64,000 bases of DNA, from positions 3,596,001-3,660,000 of the forward strand of contig NZ_AP024828.1 in the NCBI RefSeq assembly GCF_019668465.1. Direction: 5' to 3'. Position 1 is the stretch's first letter; the number at the start of each line of letters is the position of its first letter. The position numbers and the translations under genes are program-made. Positions 29,506-39,549 of this stretch are shown here, piece by piece. The notes under the pieces were generated by a model. The model was not told the DNA's origin, ran no database searches, and was given only the letters and a program-made list of their open reading frames with translations. The stretch is from Mycobacterium senriense. Its GTDB lineage: Bacteria; Actinomycetota; Actinomycetes; Mycobacteriales; Mycobacteriaceae.

Positions 29506-29618
29506 TGACCCGGTTGCGTTGCGCGGCCCACAGCGAGGGCTGTCGTGTGGGACCGCATGAGTCTAGTGTCGTATCTGACTTGGCTCATACATCCAGCAAT
29601 AAAGGCGGGTGACCCCCG

Positions 29619-30218
29619 ATGGCCGGTCTTGATGATCTGTACGCCCAGATCCCCACATCTGAAATCGCGACAAGGCTTGGCGTGAACGAAGACGAAGTCG
29701 TCGGCGCGGTTCACACACTGGTGCCGGTGCTGCTGAGCGGCCTTCACCAGAACTCACAGGATCCCGCGGCGGCGGACCGGATCGAGTCCGCTGCCACGAG
29801 TCACGCCGCCCGTGGCCTGCTCGACGCCGGCGGGGATGTCGACCAGGTTGATGCGGGCGACGGCCGGCAGGCGATCGCAACGATCTTCGGTGGCAACGAC
29901 GCCGATCAAGTCGCGTCGGCGCTGGCCAAGGGAGGCGCCGGTAACAGCGACATGCTCAAACAGTTGCTGCCGGTCTTGGTCCCGATCGTGTTGGCATACA
30001 TCGGAAAACAGTTGAATCCGGCGGGGCAGGGGTCGCCGGAAACGGTCCCTCGGACGACGCAGGCCGCTTCGGGTGGCGCCCTGGGCGAAGTTCTGGGCAG
30101 CATCCTCGGTGCCGGCTCCGGTGACAAATCGTTTGGCGGCATTCTCGGAAACGTGTTGGGCGGCAAGGGCGGTGCGTTGGGCGACATCCTCGGTGGGTTG
30201 CTCGGCGGCAAGAAGTAA
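29619..30218 (+). CDS. DUF937 family protein
   Basis: 199 residues. The N-terminal half (MAGLDDLYAQIPTSEIATRLGVNEDEVVGAVHTLVPVLLSGLHQN) is the DUF937 helical repeat, and the C-terminal third is a Gly-rich GGILGNVLGGKGGALGDILGGLLGGKK tail of hydrophobic helical turns. No signal peptide is visible. A purine-rich AAAGGCGGG precedes the ATG. The function of this family is unknown; YidB is its E. coli member. It has no counterpart at this position in M. tuberculosis as I recall, and together with the next gene forms a small insertion between Rv2449c and valS homologues. Confidence 0.82.
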   Translation: MAGLDDLYAQIPTSEIATRLGVNEDEVVGAVHTLVPVLLSGLHQNSQDPAAADRIESAATSHAARGLLDAGGDVDQVDAGDGRQAIATIFGGNDADQVASALAKGGAGNSDMLKQLLPVLVPIVLAYIGKQLNPAGQGSPETVPRTTQAASGGALGEVLGSILGAGSGDKSFGGILGNVLGGKGGALGDILGGLLGGKK

Positions 30219-30388
30219 CCCAGCGCCGCAACACCACGCGGGGTCTTCATCGGTATTCCCGGGTGGTTTCGATTGCGTCGAGGGAGGGATGTCCAGGCCC
30301 CAAATAAAAGATCGAACAGTCCCTAGCGGGTACGAGCAATGTTCGGCCTTGGCGTGGCCGGACTGCGTTGATGAGAGAGGTAATTGCT

Positions 30389-31000
30389 ATGTCAGACACG
30401 CTTACTGGTGGTCAAAAGCTTGTGCGCGGGGAATCGCTCGCCTCGAACAACGGCGCCTACACCTTGACCCTGGAGGACGACGGCAACTTGGTGCTGGCCT
30501 CGCGAGGTCAGGCTTTGTGGTCGACGTCGACCGAGGGCCAAAATGTGGTGCGCGCCGAGGTGCAACCCGACGGCAACTTCGTCCTCTACACGGCGGATAA
30601 ACCGGTCTGGCATACCGACACCAAGGGCAAGAAGGACGTCAAACTCGTGCTTCAAGACGACCGCAACTTGGTGCTGTATGCCTCCGACGGGCCGGCATGG
30701 TCGACGCACACAGAGACCGACAACCCGCCGCCACCGGCACCCGAGGCCGCCGCCGAAGAACCTGCCGCGCAGACCGAGGATGCCGCCGAGGAGGCCCCAG
30801 CCGAGGTCGCCGCGGAGCCGGCCCCAGAGCCAGAGCCAGAGCCCGCGGCGCGGACCTACACCGTCGCCTCCGGCGACACCCTGTGGGCGATCGCGGAGCG
30901 CTTCTACGGTGACGGCAATCGATATCAAGCGATCGCCGACGCCAGCGGCATCTCCAACCCCGACCTGATTCAGCCCGGTCAAGTGCTCACGATTCCCTGA
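30389..31000 (+). CDS. Bulb-type mannose-binding lectin with C-terminal LysM domain
   Basis: 203 residues in two domains. Residues 1-110 are a beta-prism II (bulb-type) lectin with three repeats of the mannose-site motif: EDDGNLVLA (degenerate), QPDGNFVLY and QDDRNLVLY (both canonical QxDxNxVxY). An acidic Pro/Ala/Glu linker is followed by a LysM peptidoglycan-binding domain (RTYTVASGDTLWAIAERFYGDGNRYQAIADASGISNPDLIQPGQVLTIP). No signal peptide is visible. A mannose-specific lectin of this architecture is known from M. smegmatis. The start is ATG 30389 with GAGAGAG upstream. Confidence 0.9.
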   Translation: MSDTLTGGQKLVRGESLASNNGAYTLTLEDDGNLVLASRGQALWSTSTEGQNVVRAEVQPDGNFVLYTADKPVWHTDTKGKKDVKLVLQDDRNLVLYASDGPAWSTHTETDNPPPPAPEAAAEEPAAQTEDAAEEAPAEVAAEPAPEPEPEPAARTYTVASGDTLWAIAERFYGDGNRYQAIADASGISNPDLIQPGQVLTIP

Positions 31001-31013
31001 TCACCTCACAACC

Positions 31014-31033
31014 AACCCCGCCACCTGGGGGTT
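31014..31033 (+). terminator. Possible terminator hairpin after the lectin gene
   Basis: AACCCC / GGGGTT stem with an 8-nt loop, 13 nt after the lectin stop. The T-tract is poor. Confidence 0.35.
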
Positions 31034-31065
31034 CGGGCGCTTACATCGAGGTAAACACCGCTCCC

Positions 31066-31071
31066 TAGAAT
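31066..31071 (+). promoter_or_regulatory. -10 hexamer of a leaderless promoter for valS
   Basis: TAGAAT ends 6 nt before the GTG at 31078, with no Shine-Dalgarno sequence. A weak -35-like TTACAT lies at 31041-31046. Confidence 0.65.
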
Positions 31072-31077
31072 TGACGG

Positions 31078-33735
31078 GTGACCGCCAGCCGCAGCCCCGC
31101 CACCGACCTGCCCAAGTCGTGGGATCCCGCTGCGGCCGAAAGCGCGATCTACCAGAAATGGGTGGACGCGGGCTACTTCACGGCGGACCCCGGCAGCACC
31201 AAGCCGGGGTATTCGATTGTGCTGCCGCCGCCGAACGTGACCGGCAGCCTGCACATGGGCCACGCGCTCGAGCACACCATGATGGACGCCCTGACCCGGC
31301 GCAAGCGGATGCAGGGTTACGAGGTGCTGTGGCAGCCGGGCATGGACCACGCCGGCATCGCGACGCAGAGCGTGGTGGAAAAGCAACTCGCGGTCGACGG
31401 CAAGACCAAAGAGGACTTCGGCCGAGAGCTGTTCATCGAAAAGGTGTGGGACTGGAAGCGGGAGTCCGGCGGCGCCATCGGCGGCCAGATGCGCCGCCTC
31501 GGCGACGGCGTGGACTGGAGCCGCGACCGCTTCACCATGGACGAGGGCCTGTCGCGGGCGGTCCGCGCGATCTTCAAGCGCCTCTACGACGCCGGACTGA
31601 TCTATCGGGCCGAGCGGCTAGTCAACTGGTCGCCCGTGCTGCAGACGGCGATTTCGGACATCGAGGTCGACTATCAAGAGGTCGAAGGCGAGCTGGTCTC
31701 GTTCCGCTACGGCTCGATGGACGACTCGCAACCACATATCGTGGTGGCCACCACCCGGATGGAAACGATGCTCGGTGACACCGCGATCGCGGTGCATCCC
31801 GACGACGAACGCTACCGGCACCTGGTCGGCACCAGCCTGCCGCACCCGTTCGTGGACCGTCAGCTGGTGGTGGTCGCCGACGAGCACGTCGATCCCGAGT
31901 TCGGCACCGGCGCAGTGAAAGTCACACCCGCACACGACCCCAATGACTTCGAGATCGGCCTGCGTCATCAGCTGCCGATGATCTCGATCATGGACACCAA
32001 GGGCCGGATCATCGACACCGGAACCCAATTCGACGGCATGGACCGATTCCAGGCCAGGGTCGCGGTGCGCGAGGCGCTGGCGGCCGAGGGCCGGATCACC
32101 GAGGAGAAGCGACCGTACCTGCACAGCGTCGGACATTCCGAGCGCAGCGGCGAGCCGATCGAACCACGCCTTTCCCTGCAGTGGTGGGTCAGGGTGGAAT
32201 CGCTTGCCAAGGCCGCCGGAGACGCGGTGCGCAACGGGGACACCGTGATCCACCCCGCCAGCCTGGAACCGCGCTGGTTCGCCTGGGTCGACGACATGCA
32301 CGACTGGTGCATCTCGCGCCAGCTGTGGTGGGGCCACCGCATCCCGATCTGGTACGGCCCCAACGGTGAACAGCGTTGCGTCGGTCCCGACGAGACGCCG
32401 CCGGAGGGTTGGGAGCAGGACCCCGACGTGCTGGACACCTGGTTCTCCTCGGGGCTGTGGCCGTTCTCCACGTTGGGCTGGCCCGACAAGACCCCAGAGC
32501 TCGAAAAGTTCTATCCCACAAGCGTTCTCGTCACCGGTTATGACATTCTGTTTTTCTGGGTAGCCAGGATGATGATGTTCGGCACCTTCGTCGGCGACGA
32601 CGAGGCCATCACCCTGGACGGTCGCCGCGGTCCGCAGGTGCCGTTCACCGATGTCTTCCTGCACGGGCTGATCCGCGACGAGTCGGGCCGCAAGATGAGC
32701 AAGTCCAAGGGCAACGTCGTCGACCCGCTGGACTGGGTGGACGAGTTCGGGGCCGACGCGCTGCGCTTCACGCTGGCCCGCGGCGCCAGCCCGGGTGGCG
32801 ACCTGGCGGTCGGCGAGGACCATGTCCGCGCGTCGCGCAACTTCTGCACCAAGCTGTTCAACGCCACCCGCTACGCGTTACTCAACGGCGCGAGGCTGGC
32901 CTCGCTGCCCGCGGCGGCCGAGCTCACCGACGCCGACCGGTGGATTCTCGGGCGACTGGAAGAGGTTCGCGCGGAGGTTGATTCGGCGTTCGACAGCTAC
33001 GAGTTCAGTCGCGCCTGCGAGGCGCTGTACCACTTCGCGTGGGACGAATTCTGTGACTGGTACGTCGAATTGGCCAAGACGCAACTGGCCGAAGGGATCA
33101 CGCACACCACGGCCGTGCTGGCGGCGACGCTGGACACCCTACTGCGGTTGCTGCACCCGGTGATCCCCTTCATCACCGAGGCGCTGTGGCAGGCACTGAC
33201 CGGCGACGAGGCCCAAGAGTCGCTGGTGATCGCCGACTGGCCGCAGTCGTCCGGGATCAGGCTGGACCAGGTTGCCGCACAGCGGATCACCGACATGCAG
33301 AAGCTGGTGACAGAGGTGCGCCGGTTCCGCAGCGATCAGGGACTGGCGGACCGGCAGAAGGTGCCGGCCCGGATGACCGGCGTCGACGAAGCCGACCTGG
33401 GCACCCAGGTGAGCGCGGTGACGTCGCTGGCGTGGCTCACCGCCGCGGGCCCGGATTTTCGCCCGTCGGCGTCGGTGGAGGTGCGGCTCAGCGGCGGCAC
33501 CGTCGTCGTCGAGCTCGACACCTCCGGCACCATCGACGTCGCCGCCGAACGTCGCCGGCTGGAGAAGGATCTGGCCGCGGCGCACAAGGAGCTGGCATCG
33601 ACCACCGCCAAATTGGCCAACGACGAATTCCTGGGCAAGGCCCCGCAAAACGTCGTCGACAAGATTCGCGATCGGCAGCGCCTGGCCCAGGAGGAAGCCG
33701 AGCGGATCAACGCGCGGCTAGCCGGGCTGCAGTGA
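31078..33735 (+). CDS. valS: Valyl-tRNA synthetase
   Basis: 885 residues, class I synthetase that charges tRNA-Val and edits threonine. The HIGH-type motif is [17 protein letters not shown] (about residues 50-65) and the KMSKS motif [17 protein letters not shown]. The CP1 editing domain ([18 protein letters not shown]) and a C-terminal coiled coil ([21 protein letters not shown]) are present. The start is GTG 31078, immediately after a TAGAAT -10. The downstream folC starts 7 bp after the stop, so valS-folC-DUF4233 form an operon. Confidence 0.97.
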   Translation: MTASRSPATDLPKSWDPAAAESAIYQKWVDAGYFTADPGSTKPGYSIVLPPPNVTGSLHMGHALEHTMMDALTRRKRMQGYEVLWQPGMDHAGIATQSVVEKQLAVDGKTKEDFGRELFIEKVWDWKRESGGAIGGQMRRLGDGVDWSRDRFTMDEGLSRAVRAIFKRLYDAGLIYRAERLVNWSPVLQTAISDIEVDYQEVEGELVSFRYGSMDDSQPHIVVATTRMETMLGDTAIAVHPDDERYRHLVGTSLPHPFVDRQLVVVADEHVDPEFGTGAVKVTPAHDPNDFEIGLRHQLPMISIMDTKGRIIDTGTQFDGMDRFQARVAVREALAAEGRITEEKRPYLHSVGHSERSGEPIEPRLSLQWWVRVESLAKAAGDAVRNGDTVIHPASLEPRWFAWVDDMHDWCISRQLWWGHRIPIWYGPNGEQRCVGPDETPPEGWEQDPDVLDTWFSSGLWPFSTLGWPDKTPELEKFYPTSVLVTGYDILFFWVARMMMFGTFVGDDEAITLDGRRGPQVPFTDVFLHGLIRDESGRKMSKSKGNVVDPLDWVDEFGADALRFTLARGASPGGDLAVGEDHVRASRNFCTKLFNATRYALLNGARLASLPAAAELTDADRWILGRLEEVRAEVDSAFDSYEFSRACEALYHFAWDEFCDWYVELAKTQLAEGITHTTAVLAATLDTLLRLLHPVIPFITEALWQALTGDEAQESLVIADWPQSSGIRLDQVAAQRITDMQKLVTEVRRFRSDQGLADRQKVPARMTGVDEADLGTQVSAVTSLAWLTAAGPDFRPSASVEVRLSGGTVVVELDTSGTIDVAAERRRLEKDLAAAHKELASTTAKLANDEFLGKAPQNVVDKIRDRQRLAQEEAERINARLAGLQ

Positions 33736-33742
33736 GGGTTCG

Positions 33743-35233
33743 ATGACCGAGCCGCCCGACTGGCCGCAGGACCCCGACTGGCCGCAGGACCCCGACTGGC
33801 CGCAGGACGAGGCGCCCGCCGAGATCCCCGACCCGGCACCCACCCCGGACGAGATCGCGTCGCTGTTGCAGGTCGAGCACCTGCTGGACCAGCGCTGGCC
33901 GGAGACCAAGATCGAGCCGAGCCTGACCCGGATCAGCGCGCTGATGGACCTGCTGGGCTCGCCGCAACTGGCCTACCCGTCTATCCATGTCGCGGGCACC
34001 AACGGCAAGACCTCGGTGGCGCGGATGATCGACGCGCTGATCACCGCGTTCGGTCAGCGCACCGGGCGCACCACCAGCCCGCACCTGCAATCGGCGGTGG
34101 AACGCATCTCGATCGACGCCAAGCCGATCAGCCCGGCGCAATACGTGGCGACGTATCGCGAGATCGAGCCGTTCGTCCAGATGGTCGACGCGCAGTCGCA
34201 GGCCGACGGCGGGCCCGCGATGAGCAAGTTCGAGGTGCTGACCGCCATGGCGTTCGCCGCGTTCGCCGATGCCCCCGTCGACGTCGCCGTGGTCGAGGTG
34301 GGCATGGGCGGCCGCTGGGATGCCACCAACGTGATCAACGCCCCTGTCGCGGTCATCACCCCGATCTCCATCGACCACGTCGAATACCTGGGCGACGATC
34401 TCGCCGCCATTGCGGGGGAAAAGGCCGGCATCATCACCCGGGCGCCCGAGGGTGCACCCGATACCGTCGCGGTCATCGGGCGTCAGGCCCCCGAGGCGAT
34501 GGAGGTGCTGTTGACCCGGACCGTGCAAGCCGACGCCGCGGTGGCCCGCGAGGACTCCGAATTCGCCGTCCTGGGTCGTCAGGTCGCGATCGGCGGGCAG
34601 GTGTTGCAGCTGCAGGGCCTGGGCGGGGTGTATTCCGATGTCTACCTGCCGCTGCACGGCGAACATCAGGCGCACAACGCTGCGCTGGCCCTCGCGGCCG
34701 TTGAGGCGTTCTTCGGCGCCGGTGCGCAGCGTCAGCTCGACGTCGAGGCGGTGCGCGCCGGTTTCGCCGCCGTCGCCAGCCCCGGCCGGCTGGAGCGGAT
34801 GCGCAGCGCACCCACGGTGTTCCTCGACGCTGCGCACAATCCCGCCGGTGCCGCCGCGCTGGCGCAGACCCTGGCCGACGAATTCGACTTCCGCTATCTA
34901 GTCGGGGTGCTCAGCGTGCTCACGGACAAAGACGTCGACGGCATCCTGGCCGCTTTGCAGCCGGTGTTCGACGCTGTCGTGGTGACCCACAACGGATCCC
35001 CGCGGGCGCTCGACGTCGAGTCGTTGGCCCTGGCGGCGCGCGAGCGGTTCGGGCCCGACCGGGTGAGCACCGCCGAGAACCTGCGCGACGCCATCGACGT
35101 CGCGACCGCACTGGTCGACGAGGCCGCGGTGGACGGACCAGGCGAAGCCTTCTCCGGCACCGGCATCGTCATCACCGGGTCGGTGGTGACCGCCGGGGCG
35201 GCGCGGACCCTGTTCGGTCGTGATCCGCAATGA
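33743..35233 (+). CDS. folC: Folylpolyglutamate/dihydrofolate synthase
   Basis: 496 residues. It adds glutamate to folates and probably also makes dihydrofolate. The Mur-ligase-type P-loop HVAGTNGKTSVARM is near residue 87, followed by TSPHLQSAVERI, EVGMGGRWDATN, and the C-terminal DAAHNPAGAAAL. The N-terminal 35 residues are unusual: three copies of the hexapeptide DWPQDP/E, then an acidic Pro-rich stretch before the conserved core begins (LLQVEHLLDQRWPETKIEPS). The stop overlaps the next ATG (ATGA). Confidence 0.95.
   Translation: MTEPPDWPQDPDWPQDPDWPQDEAPAEIPDPAPTPDEIASLLQVEHLLDQRWPETKIEPSLTRISALMDLLGSPQLAYPSIHVAGTNGKTSVARMIDALITAFGQRTGRTTSPHLQSAVERISIDAKPISPAQYVATYREIEPFVQMVDAQSQADGGPAMSKFEVLTAMAFAAFADAPVDVAVVEVGMGGRWDATNVINAPVAVITPISIDHVEYLGDDLAAIAGEKAGIITRAPEGAPDTVAVIGRQAPEAMEVLLTRTVQADAAVAREDSEFAVLGRQVAIGGQVLQLQGLGGVYSDVYLPLHGEHQAHNAALALAAVEAFFGAGAQRQLDVEAVRAGFAAVASPGRLERMRSAPTVFLDAAHNPAGAAALAQTLADEFDFRYLVGVLSVLTDKDVDGILAALQPVFDAVVVTHNGSPRALDVESLALAARERFGPDRVSTAENLRDAIDVATALVDEAAVDGPGEAFSGTGIVITGSVVTAGAARTLFGRDPQ
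33758..33808 (+). repeat. Three 18-bp tandem repeats at the folC N-terminus
   Basis: GACTGGCCGCAGGACCCC occurs twice and a third copy ends in GAG, encoding D-W-P-Q-D-P/E. The repeats lie before the conserved catalytic domain. Confidence 0.9.
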
Positions 35234-35610
35234 CGGACGCGCCCGAGAACCCCGAGGAGCGCACCCCGGCGCCGGCGGCCGACCCCTGGCGCAGCTTCGG
35301 CGCGGTGATGGCCCTGACGCTGTTTCTGGAAGCGATCGTGGTGCTTTTGGCGATCCCGGTGGTGGGCGCGGTCGGCGGCGGCCTGACGACGGCGTCGCTG
35401 GTCTACCTGATCGGGCTGGCCGTGCTGCTGATCCTGATGGCCGGGGTGCAGCGCAAACCCTGGGCGATCTGGGCCAACCTCGGCGTGCAGGTGATCCTGC
35501 TCGCCGGCTTCGCCGTCTACCCGGGGGTGGGGTTCATCGGTGTGCTGTTCACCGGGCTGTGGGCCTTGATCGCCTACTTCCGGGCCGAGGTTCGGCGCAG
35601 GCAGCAATAG
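35230..35610 (+). CDS. DUF4233 membrane protein
   Basis: 126 residues with four predicted transmembrane helices: AVMALTLFLEAIVVLLAIPVV, LTTASLVYLIGLAVLLILMAGV, AIWANLGVQVILLAGFAVYP and FIGVLFTGLWALIAYF. It belongs to the actinobacterial DUF4233 family, which is typically encoded between folC and ndk (Rv2446c). The ATG overlaps the folC stop by 4 bp. The function is unknown; translational coupling to folC is likely. Confidence 0.85.
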   Translation: MTDAPENPEERTPAPAADPWRSFGAVMALTLFLEAIVVLLAIPVVGAVGGGLTTASLVYLIGLAVLLILMAGVQRKPWAIWANLGVQVILLAGFAVYPGVGFIGVLFTGLWALIAYFRAEVRRRQQ

Positions 35611-35684
35611 GCCGGCAGCAGCCGCGGAAAATCGCCCGAGCGGGGCCCGGCCGCTCTCGCCCGACCCCGTGCCGCCCGGTTATG

Positions 35685-35690
35685 TACGCT
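35685..35690 (+). promoter_or_regulatory. -10 hexamer of a leaderless promoter for ndk
   Basis: TACGCT ends 7 nt before the GTG at 35698. Confidence 0.6.
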
Positions 35691-35697
35691 GTCCGCC

Positions 35698-36108
35698 GTG
35701 ACCGAACGGACATTGGTACTGATCAAGCCCGACGGCGTGCAGCGGCAGCTGGTGGGGGAGATCATCGGCCGCATCGAGCGCAAGGGGCTTTCCATCGCTG
35801 CGCTGGAGCTGCGGCCCGTCGGCCGCGAGCTCGCCACCCAGCACTACGCGGAACACGACGGCAAGCCCTTCTTCGAGTCGCTGCTGGAGTTCATCACATC
35901 GGGACCGGTGGTGGCGGCCATCGTGGAGGGGCCGCGAGCGATCGCGGCGTTTCGGCAGCTCGCGGGTGGTACCGACCCGGTGGAGAAGGCGATCCCCGGC
36001 ACGATCCGCGGTGATTTCGGGCTGGAGACCCAGTTCAATCTGGTGCACGGGTCGGATTCGGTCGAGTCCGCGAAGCGCGAAATCGCGCTCTGGTTTCCCG
36101 ACGCCTAG
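35698..36108 (+). CDS. ndkA: Nucleoside diphosphate kinase
   Basis: 136 residues, the normal size of mycobacterial Ndk, which transfers gamma-phosphate among NTPs through a phospho-histidine. [30 protein letters not shown] opens the fold, and the active-site His is in [18 protein letters not shown]. The mycobacterial enzyme is hexameric and lacks the usual C-terminal extension, as here. GTG 35698 is 7 nt from a TACGCT -10, so it is probably leaderless and independent of the folC operon, despite the 87-bp gap. Confidence 0.96.
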   Translation: MTERTLVLIKPDGVQRQLVGEIIGRIERKGLSIAALELRPVGRELATQHYAEHDGKPFFESLLEFITSGPVVAAIVEGPRAIAAFRQLAGGTDPVEKAIPGTIRGDFGLETQFNLVHGSDSVESAKREIALWFPDA

Positions 36109-36441
36109 AGCTGCGGCGACCCGGTCTCGACCGACTTTGCTGACGCGGGCCGCATCAGGTGTGGCTGGGTCGGCCGCGTGATGTGGGATACTGGTCTCGG
36201 GTGAACGTCGCCGGACCGGCGTCAGACACCCGAATGAAGACTTAGACAAGCGCGACCATAGCCCCGTCGCCTTGGTTCGCTGCATGTCAGGCCGTCATTC
36301 AGCACGGCGCCGAGTGGGTCCTGATCCTGGGCCGCTCGGGGCGAGACCATATACAAGCCCGGGAGAAGTGGCCCGGGCACATAGTGAAGCCCTCGCGTGG
36401 CCGCGTCGCAACAGACGCGCCCGGGGGCTTGAGGAGAATAC
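36109..36441 (+). other. ndk-rne intergenic region, long rne leader
   Basis: 333 bp, no gene. A GATACT -10-like hexamer at 36187-36192 would give a leader of about 245 nt. Within it are hairpins CTCG-GGG-CGAG (about 36335-36345) and GCCCGGG/CCCGGGC (36357-36378). Long, structured rne leaders serve autoregulation by RNase E in other bacteria; the same is inferred here. Confidence 0.5.
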
Positions 36442-39327
36442 GTGGTAGACGGTGCACCGACTGCAGACCCATCAGAAGAATCGACTCGGCCCGAGGAACT
36501 GCCGGACCGCTTAAGAGTTCATTCGCTGGCCCGGACGCTGGGAACCACCAGCAAGCGCGTACTGGACGCACTGAGCGAGCTGGACGGGCGAATCCGCAGC
36601 GCGCATTCCACCGTGGATCGCGACGACGCGGTCCGGGTGCGCGACCTGCTGGCGTCCGCGCAGGCCCCGGCGAGCGCGAAGGACGCGGACAGCGCACCGC
36701 CGGCCGGCGGCGGCGCGGAGGCCGAGGAACCCGAATCCCGGCTGCTGCTCGAGACCCCGGACAACGCCGACGAGCGTCCGCATTACATGCCGCTGTTCGT
36801 CGCGCCGCAGCCGATCGATGCCCGCGAGGAGGACGCCGGCGCCGACGACAGCGCCGACTCCGACGATTCCGACGGCGACGACGACGAGCAGTCCGACCGG
36901 CCGTCCAACCGGCGGCGGCGCCGCGGCCGTCGCGGCCGTGGCCGCGGTCGCGGTGAGCAGGGCGGATCCGACGGCCAGGGCGACGACGGTGACGACGATG
37001 AGGGGCAACCGCGGGGCAAGAAGGGCGGCCAAGCCGACTCCGAGGACTCCGACGCCCAGGATTCCGACGACTCCGACGACTCCGACGATTCCGACGATTC
37101 CGACAACGGTGACGACGGTTCGGCGGACGGCGGCAACCGCCGCCGACGCAGGCGCCGGCGGCGCAAGTCCGGATCGGGCGACGACAACGACGAGAGCTCA
37201 TCGCCGGACGACCCGCCCAACACCGTGGTACACGAGCGGTCGCCCCGCAGCGGCAAGGGCGGCGGAGATGACTCCGGCGGCTCGAACAACGAGATCAAGG
37301 GCATCAACGGCTCCACCCGGCTGGAGGCCAAGCGGCAGCGGCGCCGCGACGGCCGCGACGCCGGGCGGCGCCGCCCCCCGGTGCTGACCGAGGCCGAATT
37401 CCTGACCCGTCGCGAGGCCGTCGAGCGGATGATGGTCGTGCGCGACCGGGTCCGCACCGAGCAGCCGCACCAGGGGGCGCGTTACACCCAGATCGCGGTG
37501 CTCGAGGACGGCATCGTCGTCGAGCACTTCGTCACCTCGGCCGCATCGGCCTCCCTGGTGGGCAACATCTACCTGGGCATCGTGCAGAACGTGCTGCCAT
37601 CGATGGAGGCGGCGTTCGTCGACATCGGCCGCGGCCGCAACGGTGTGCTCTACGCCGGCGAGGTCAACTGGGAAGCCGCCGGACTCGGCGGCTCCGACCG
37701 CAAGATCGAACAAGCGCTCAAGCCCGGCGACTATGTCGTCGTCCAGGTCAGCAAGGACCCGGTCGGGCACAAGGGCGCCCGGCTGACCACCCAGGTGTCG
37801 CTGGCGGGCCGCTACCTGGTCTACGTGCCGGGGGCGTCGTCGACCGGGATCAGCCGCAAGCTGCCCGACACCGAGCGCCAGCGGCTCAAAGACATCCTGC
37901 GCGAAGTCGTGCCGTCCGACGCCGGGGTGATCATCCGGACCGCGTCCGAGGGCGTCAAGGAAGAGGACATCCGCAGCGACGTCACCCGCCTGCAGGAGCG
38001 CTGGAAGCAGATCGAGGCCAAGGCGATCGAGATCAGAGAGAAGGCGGCCGGCTCCGCGGTGGCCCTCTACGAAGAGCCCGACGTGCTGGTCAAGGTGATC
38101 CGCGACCTGTTCAACGAGGACTTCGCCGGCCTCATCGTCTCCGGTGACGAGGCCTGGACCACGATCAACGATTACGTGAATTCCGTTGCCCCCGATCTGG
38201 TTTCGAAGCTGACCAAGTACGACGCGCCCGCCGGGCCGGAAGGGCAGGCCGGGCCGGACGTGTTCGCGGTGCACCGCATCGACGAGCAGCTGGCCAAGGC
38301 GATGGAGCGCAAGGTGTGGCTGCCATCGGGCGGCACGCTGGTGATCGACCGGACCGAGGCCATGACGGTGGTCGACGTCAACACCGGCAAGTTCACCGGG
38401 TCCGGGGGGAACCTCGAACAGACCGTCACCAAGAACAACCTCGAGGCGGCCGAGGAGATCGTGCGCCAGCTGCGGCTGCGCGACATCGGCGGAATCGTGG
38501 TCATCGACTTCATCGACATGGTGCTGGAGTCCAACCGGGATCTGGTGCTCCGGCGGCTGACCGAGGCGCTGGCCCGCGACCGCACCCGCCATCAGGTGTC
38601 CGAGGTGACGTCGCTCGGTTTGGTCCAGCTGACCCGCAAGCGGTTGGGCACCGGCCTCATCGAAGCCTTCTCGACGTCGTGCTCGAACTGTGGCGGGCGC
38701 GGCATCCTGCTGCACACCGACCCGGTGGATTCGGCCCCGTCGAACGGGCGCAAGTCCGAATCCGGTGGGGGTGGCCGCCGAAGCAGGCGCAAGAAGAACA
38801 AGACCGAAGAGCAGGTGGTGGCCAAGGTGCCCACCCACGCTCCCGGCGAGCACCCGATGTTCAAGGCGATGGCCGCCGGCTCCTCCACGCAGTCCGAGGA
38901 CGACGAGTCCGACGAGACCATCGAAGAAGTCGACGAGCTCGACCAGCAGAAGGCGGGGCGCGCCCGCGGCGTCGCGGACACCGATGAAGAGGACTTCGAC
39001 GACACCGACGACGAGGACACCGACGATGACGACACCGACGACGAGGACTCGGACGACGATTCGGATGACGAGGACTCGGACGACGACGATTCGGACGATG
39101 ACGACGACCTCGACGACGATGACGACGACATCGACGACGAAGAGGACCTCGGCGAGGATGACGAGGACCTCGAGCTCGACGACGACGATTTGGACACCGA
39201 GGACGACGATTCGGACGACACCGACGCCGGGCAGGCCACCGCCGGGGCCGGCGAGGCCGACTCGGGACGCCCCAGGCGCCGGCGGGCTGCGGGCCGGCCG
39301 GCCGGCCCGCCGATCCACGCGGACTGA
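36442..39327 (+). CDS. rne: Ribonuclease E/G
   Basis: 961 residues. It is the main endonuclease of mRNA decay and rRNA processing. A long N-terminal extension (about 330 residues) begins with a helical RVHSLARTLGTTSKRVLDAL segment (IF2-N-like). It continues with acidic (SDDSDDSDD) runs and basic (RRRRRGRRGRGRGRG) runs. The S1 domain (NIYLGIVQNVLPSMEAAFVDIGRGRNGVLY) and catalytic domain follow, with active-site Asp residues in MTVVDVNTGKFTG and VVIDFIDM. The zinc-link is SCSNCGGRG. The last 130 residues are dominated by Asp/Glu and end with an Arg-rich RPRRRRAAGRPAG. The start is GTG 36442. Confidence 0.95.
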   Translation: MVDGAPTADPSEESTRPEELPDRLRVHSLARTLGTTSKRVLDALSELDGRIRSAHSTVDRDDAVRVRDLLASAQAPASAKDADSAPPAGGGAEAEEPESRLLLETPDNADERPHYMPLFVAPQPIDAREEDAGADDSADSDDSDGDDDEQSDRPSNRRRRRGRRGRGRGRGEQGGSDGQGDDGDDDEGQPRGKKGGQADSEDSDAQDSDDSDDSDDSDDSDNGDDGSADGGNRRRRRRRRRKSGSGDDNDESSSPDDPPNTVVHERSPRSGKGGGDDSGGSNNEIKGINGSTRLEAKRQRRRDGRDAGRRRPPVLTEAEFLTRREAVERMMVVRDRVRTEQPHQGARYTQIAVLEDGIVVEHFVTSAASASLVGNIYLGIVQNVLPSMEAAFVDIGRGRNGVLYAGEVNWEAAGLGGSDRKIEQALKPGDYVVVQVSKDPVGHKGARLTTQVSLAGRYLVYVPGASSTGISRKLPDTERQRLKDILREVVPSDAGVIIRTASEGVKEEDIRSDVTRLQERWKQIEAKAIEIREKAAGSAVALYEEPDVLVKVIRDLFNEDFAGLIVSGDEAWTTINDYVNSVAPDLVSKLTKYDAPAGPEGQAGPDVFAVHRIDEQLAKAMERKVWLPSGGTLVIDRTEAMTVVDVNTGKFTGSGGNLEQTVTKNNLEAAEEIVRQLRLRDIGGIVVIDFIDMVLESNRDLVLRRLTEALARDRTRHQVSEVTSLGLVQLTRKRLGTGLIEAFSTSCSNCGGRGILLHTDPVDSAPSNGRKSESGGGGRRSRRKKNKTEEQVVAKVPTHAPGEHPMFKAMAAGSSTQSEDDESDETIEEVDELDQQKAGRARGVADTDEEDFDDTDDEDTDDDDTDDEDSDDDSDDEDSDDDDSDDDDDLDDDDDDIDDEEDLGEDDEDLELDDDDLDTEDDDSDDTDAGQATAGAGEADSGRPRRRRAAGRPAGPPIHAD

Positions 39328-39361
39328 CCGGGCTGACCGGAAGGCGCCGGTCGTGTCCGGT

Positions 39362-39391
39362 TTGACCCTGTAGCCGCTGGTCACGTACCCT
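39362..39391 (+). promoter_or_regulatory. SigA-type promoter of the rplU-rpmA-obg-proB operon
   Basis: TTGACC at 39362-39367 and TACCCT at 39386-39391 are separated by 18 bp. The predicted start leaves a leader of about 150 nt before rplU that contains GC-rich GCGCGCGC stretches. Confidence 0.6.
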
Positions 39392-39549
39392 TGGACAGTT
39401 GTCGTCAGACCGGGTGAGGAAACTTTGGCCGGCGGCAGCGGGACTCCCGGGGAATCGGCGCAGGCCCGCAACCCAGACCCACCACGCGCACCGCGGTTGG
39501 TGCGCGCGCGACGCGCAGAGCAGCGGCTAGCAGAAGGAGCAGAGCGACG

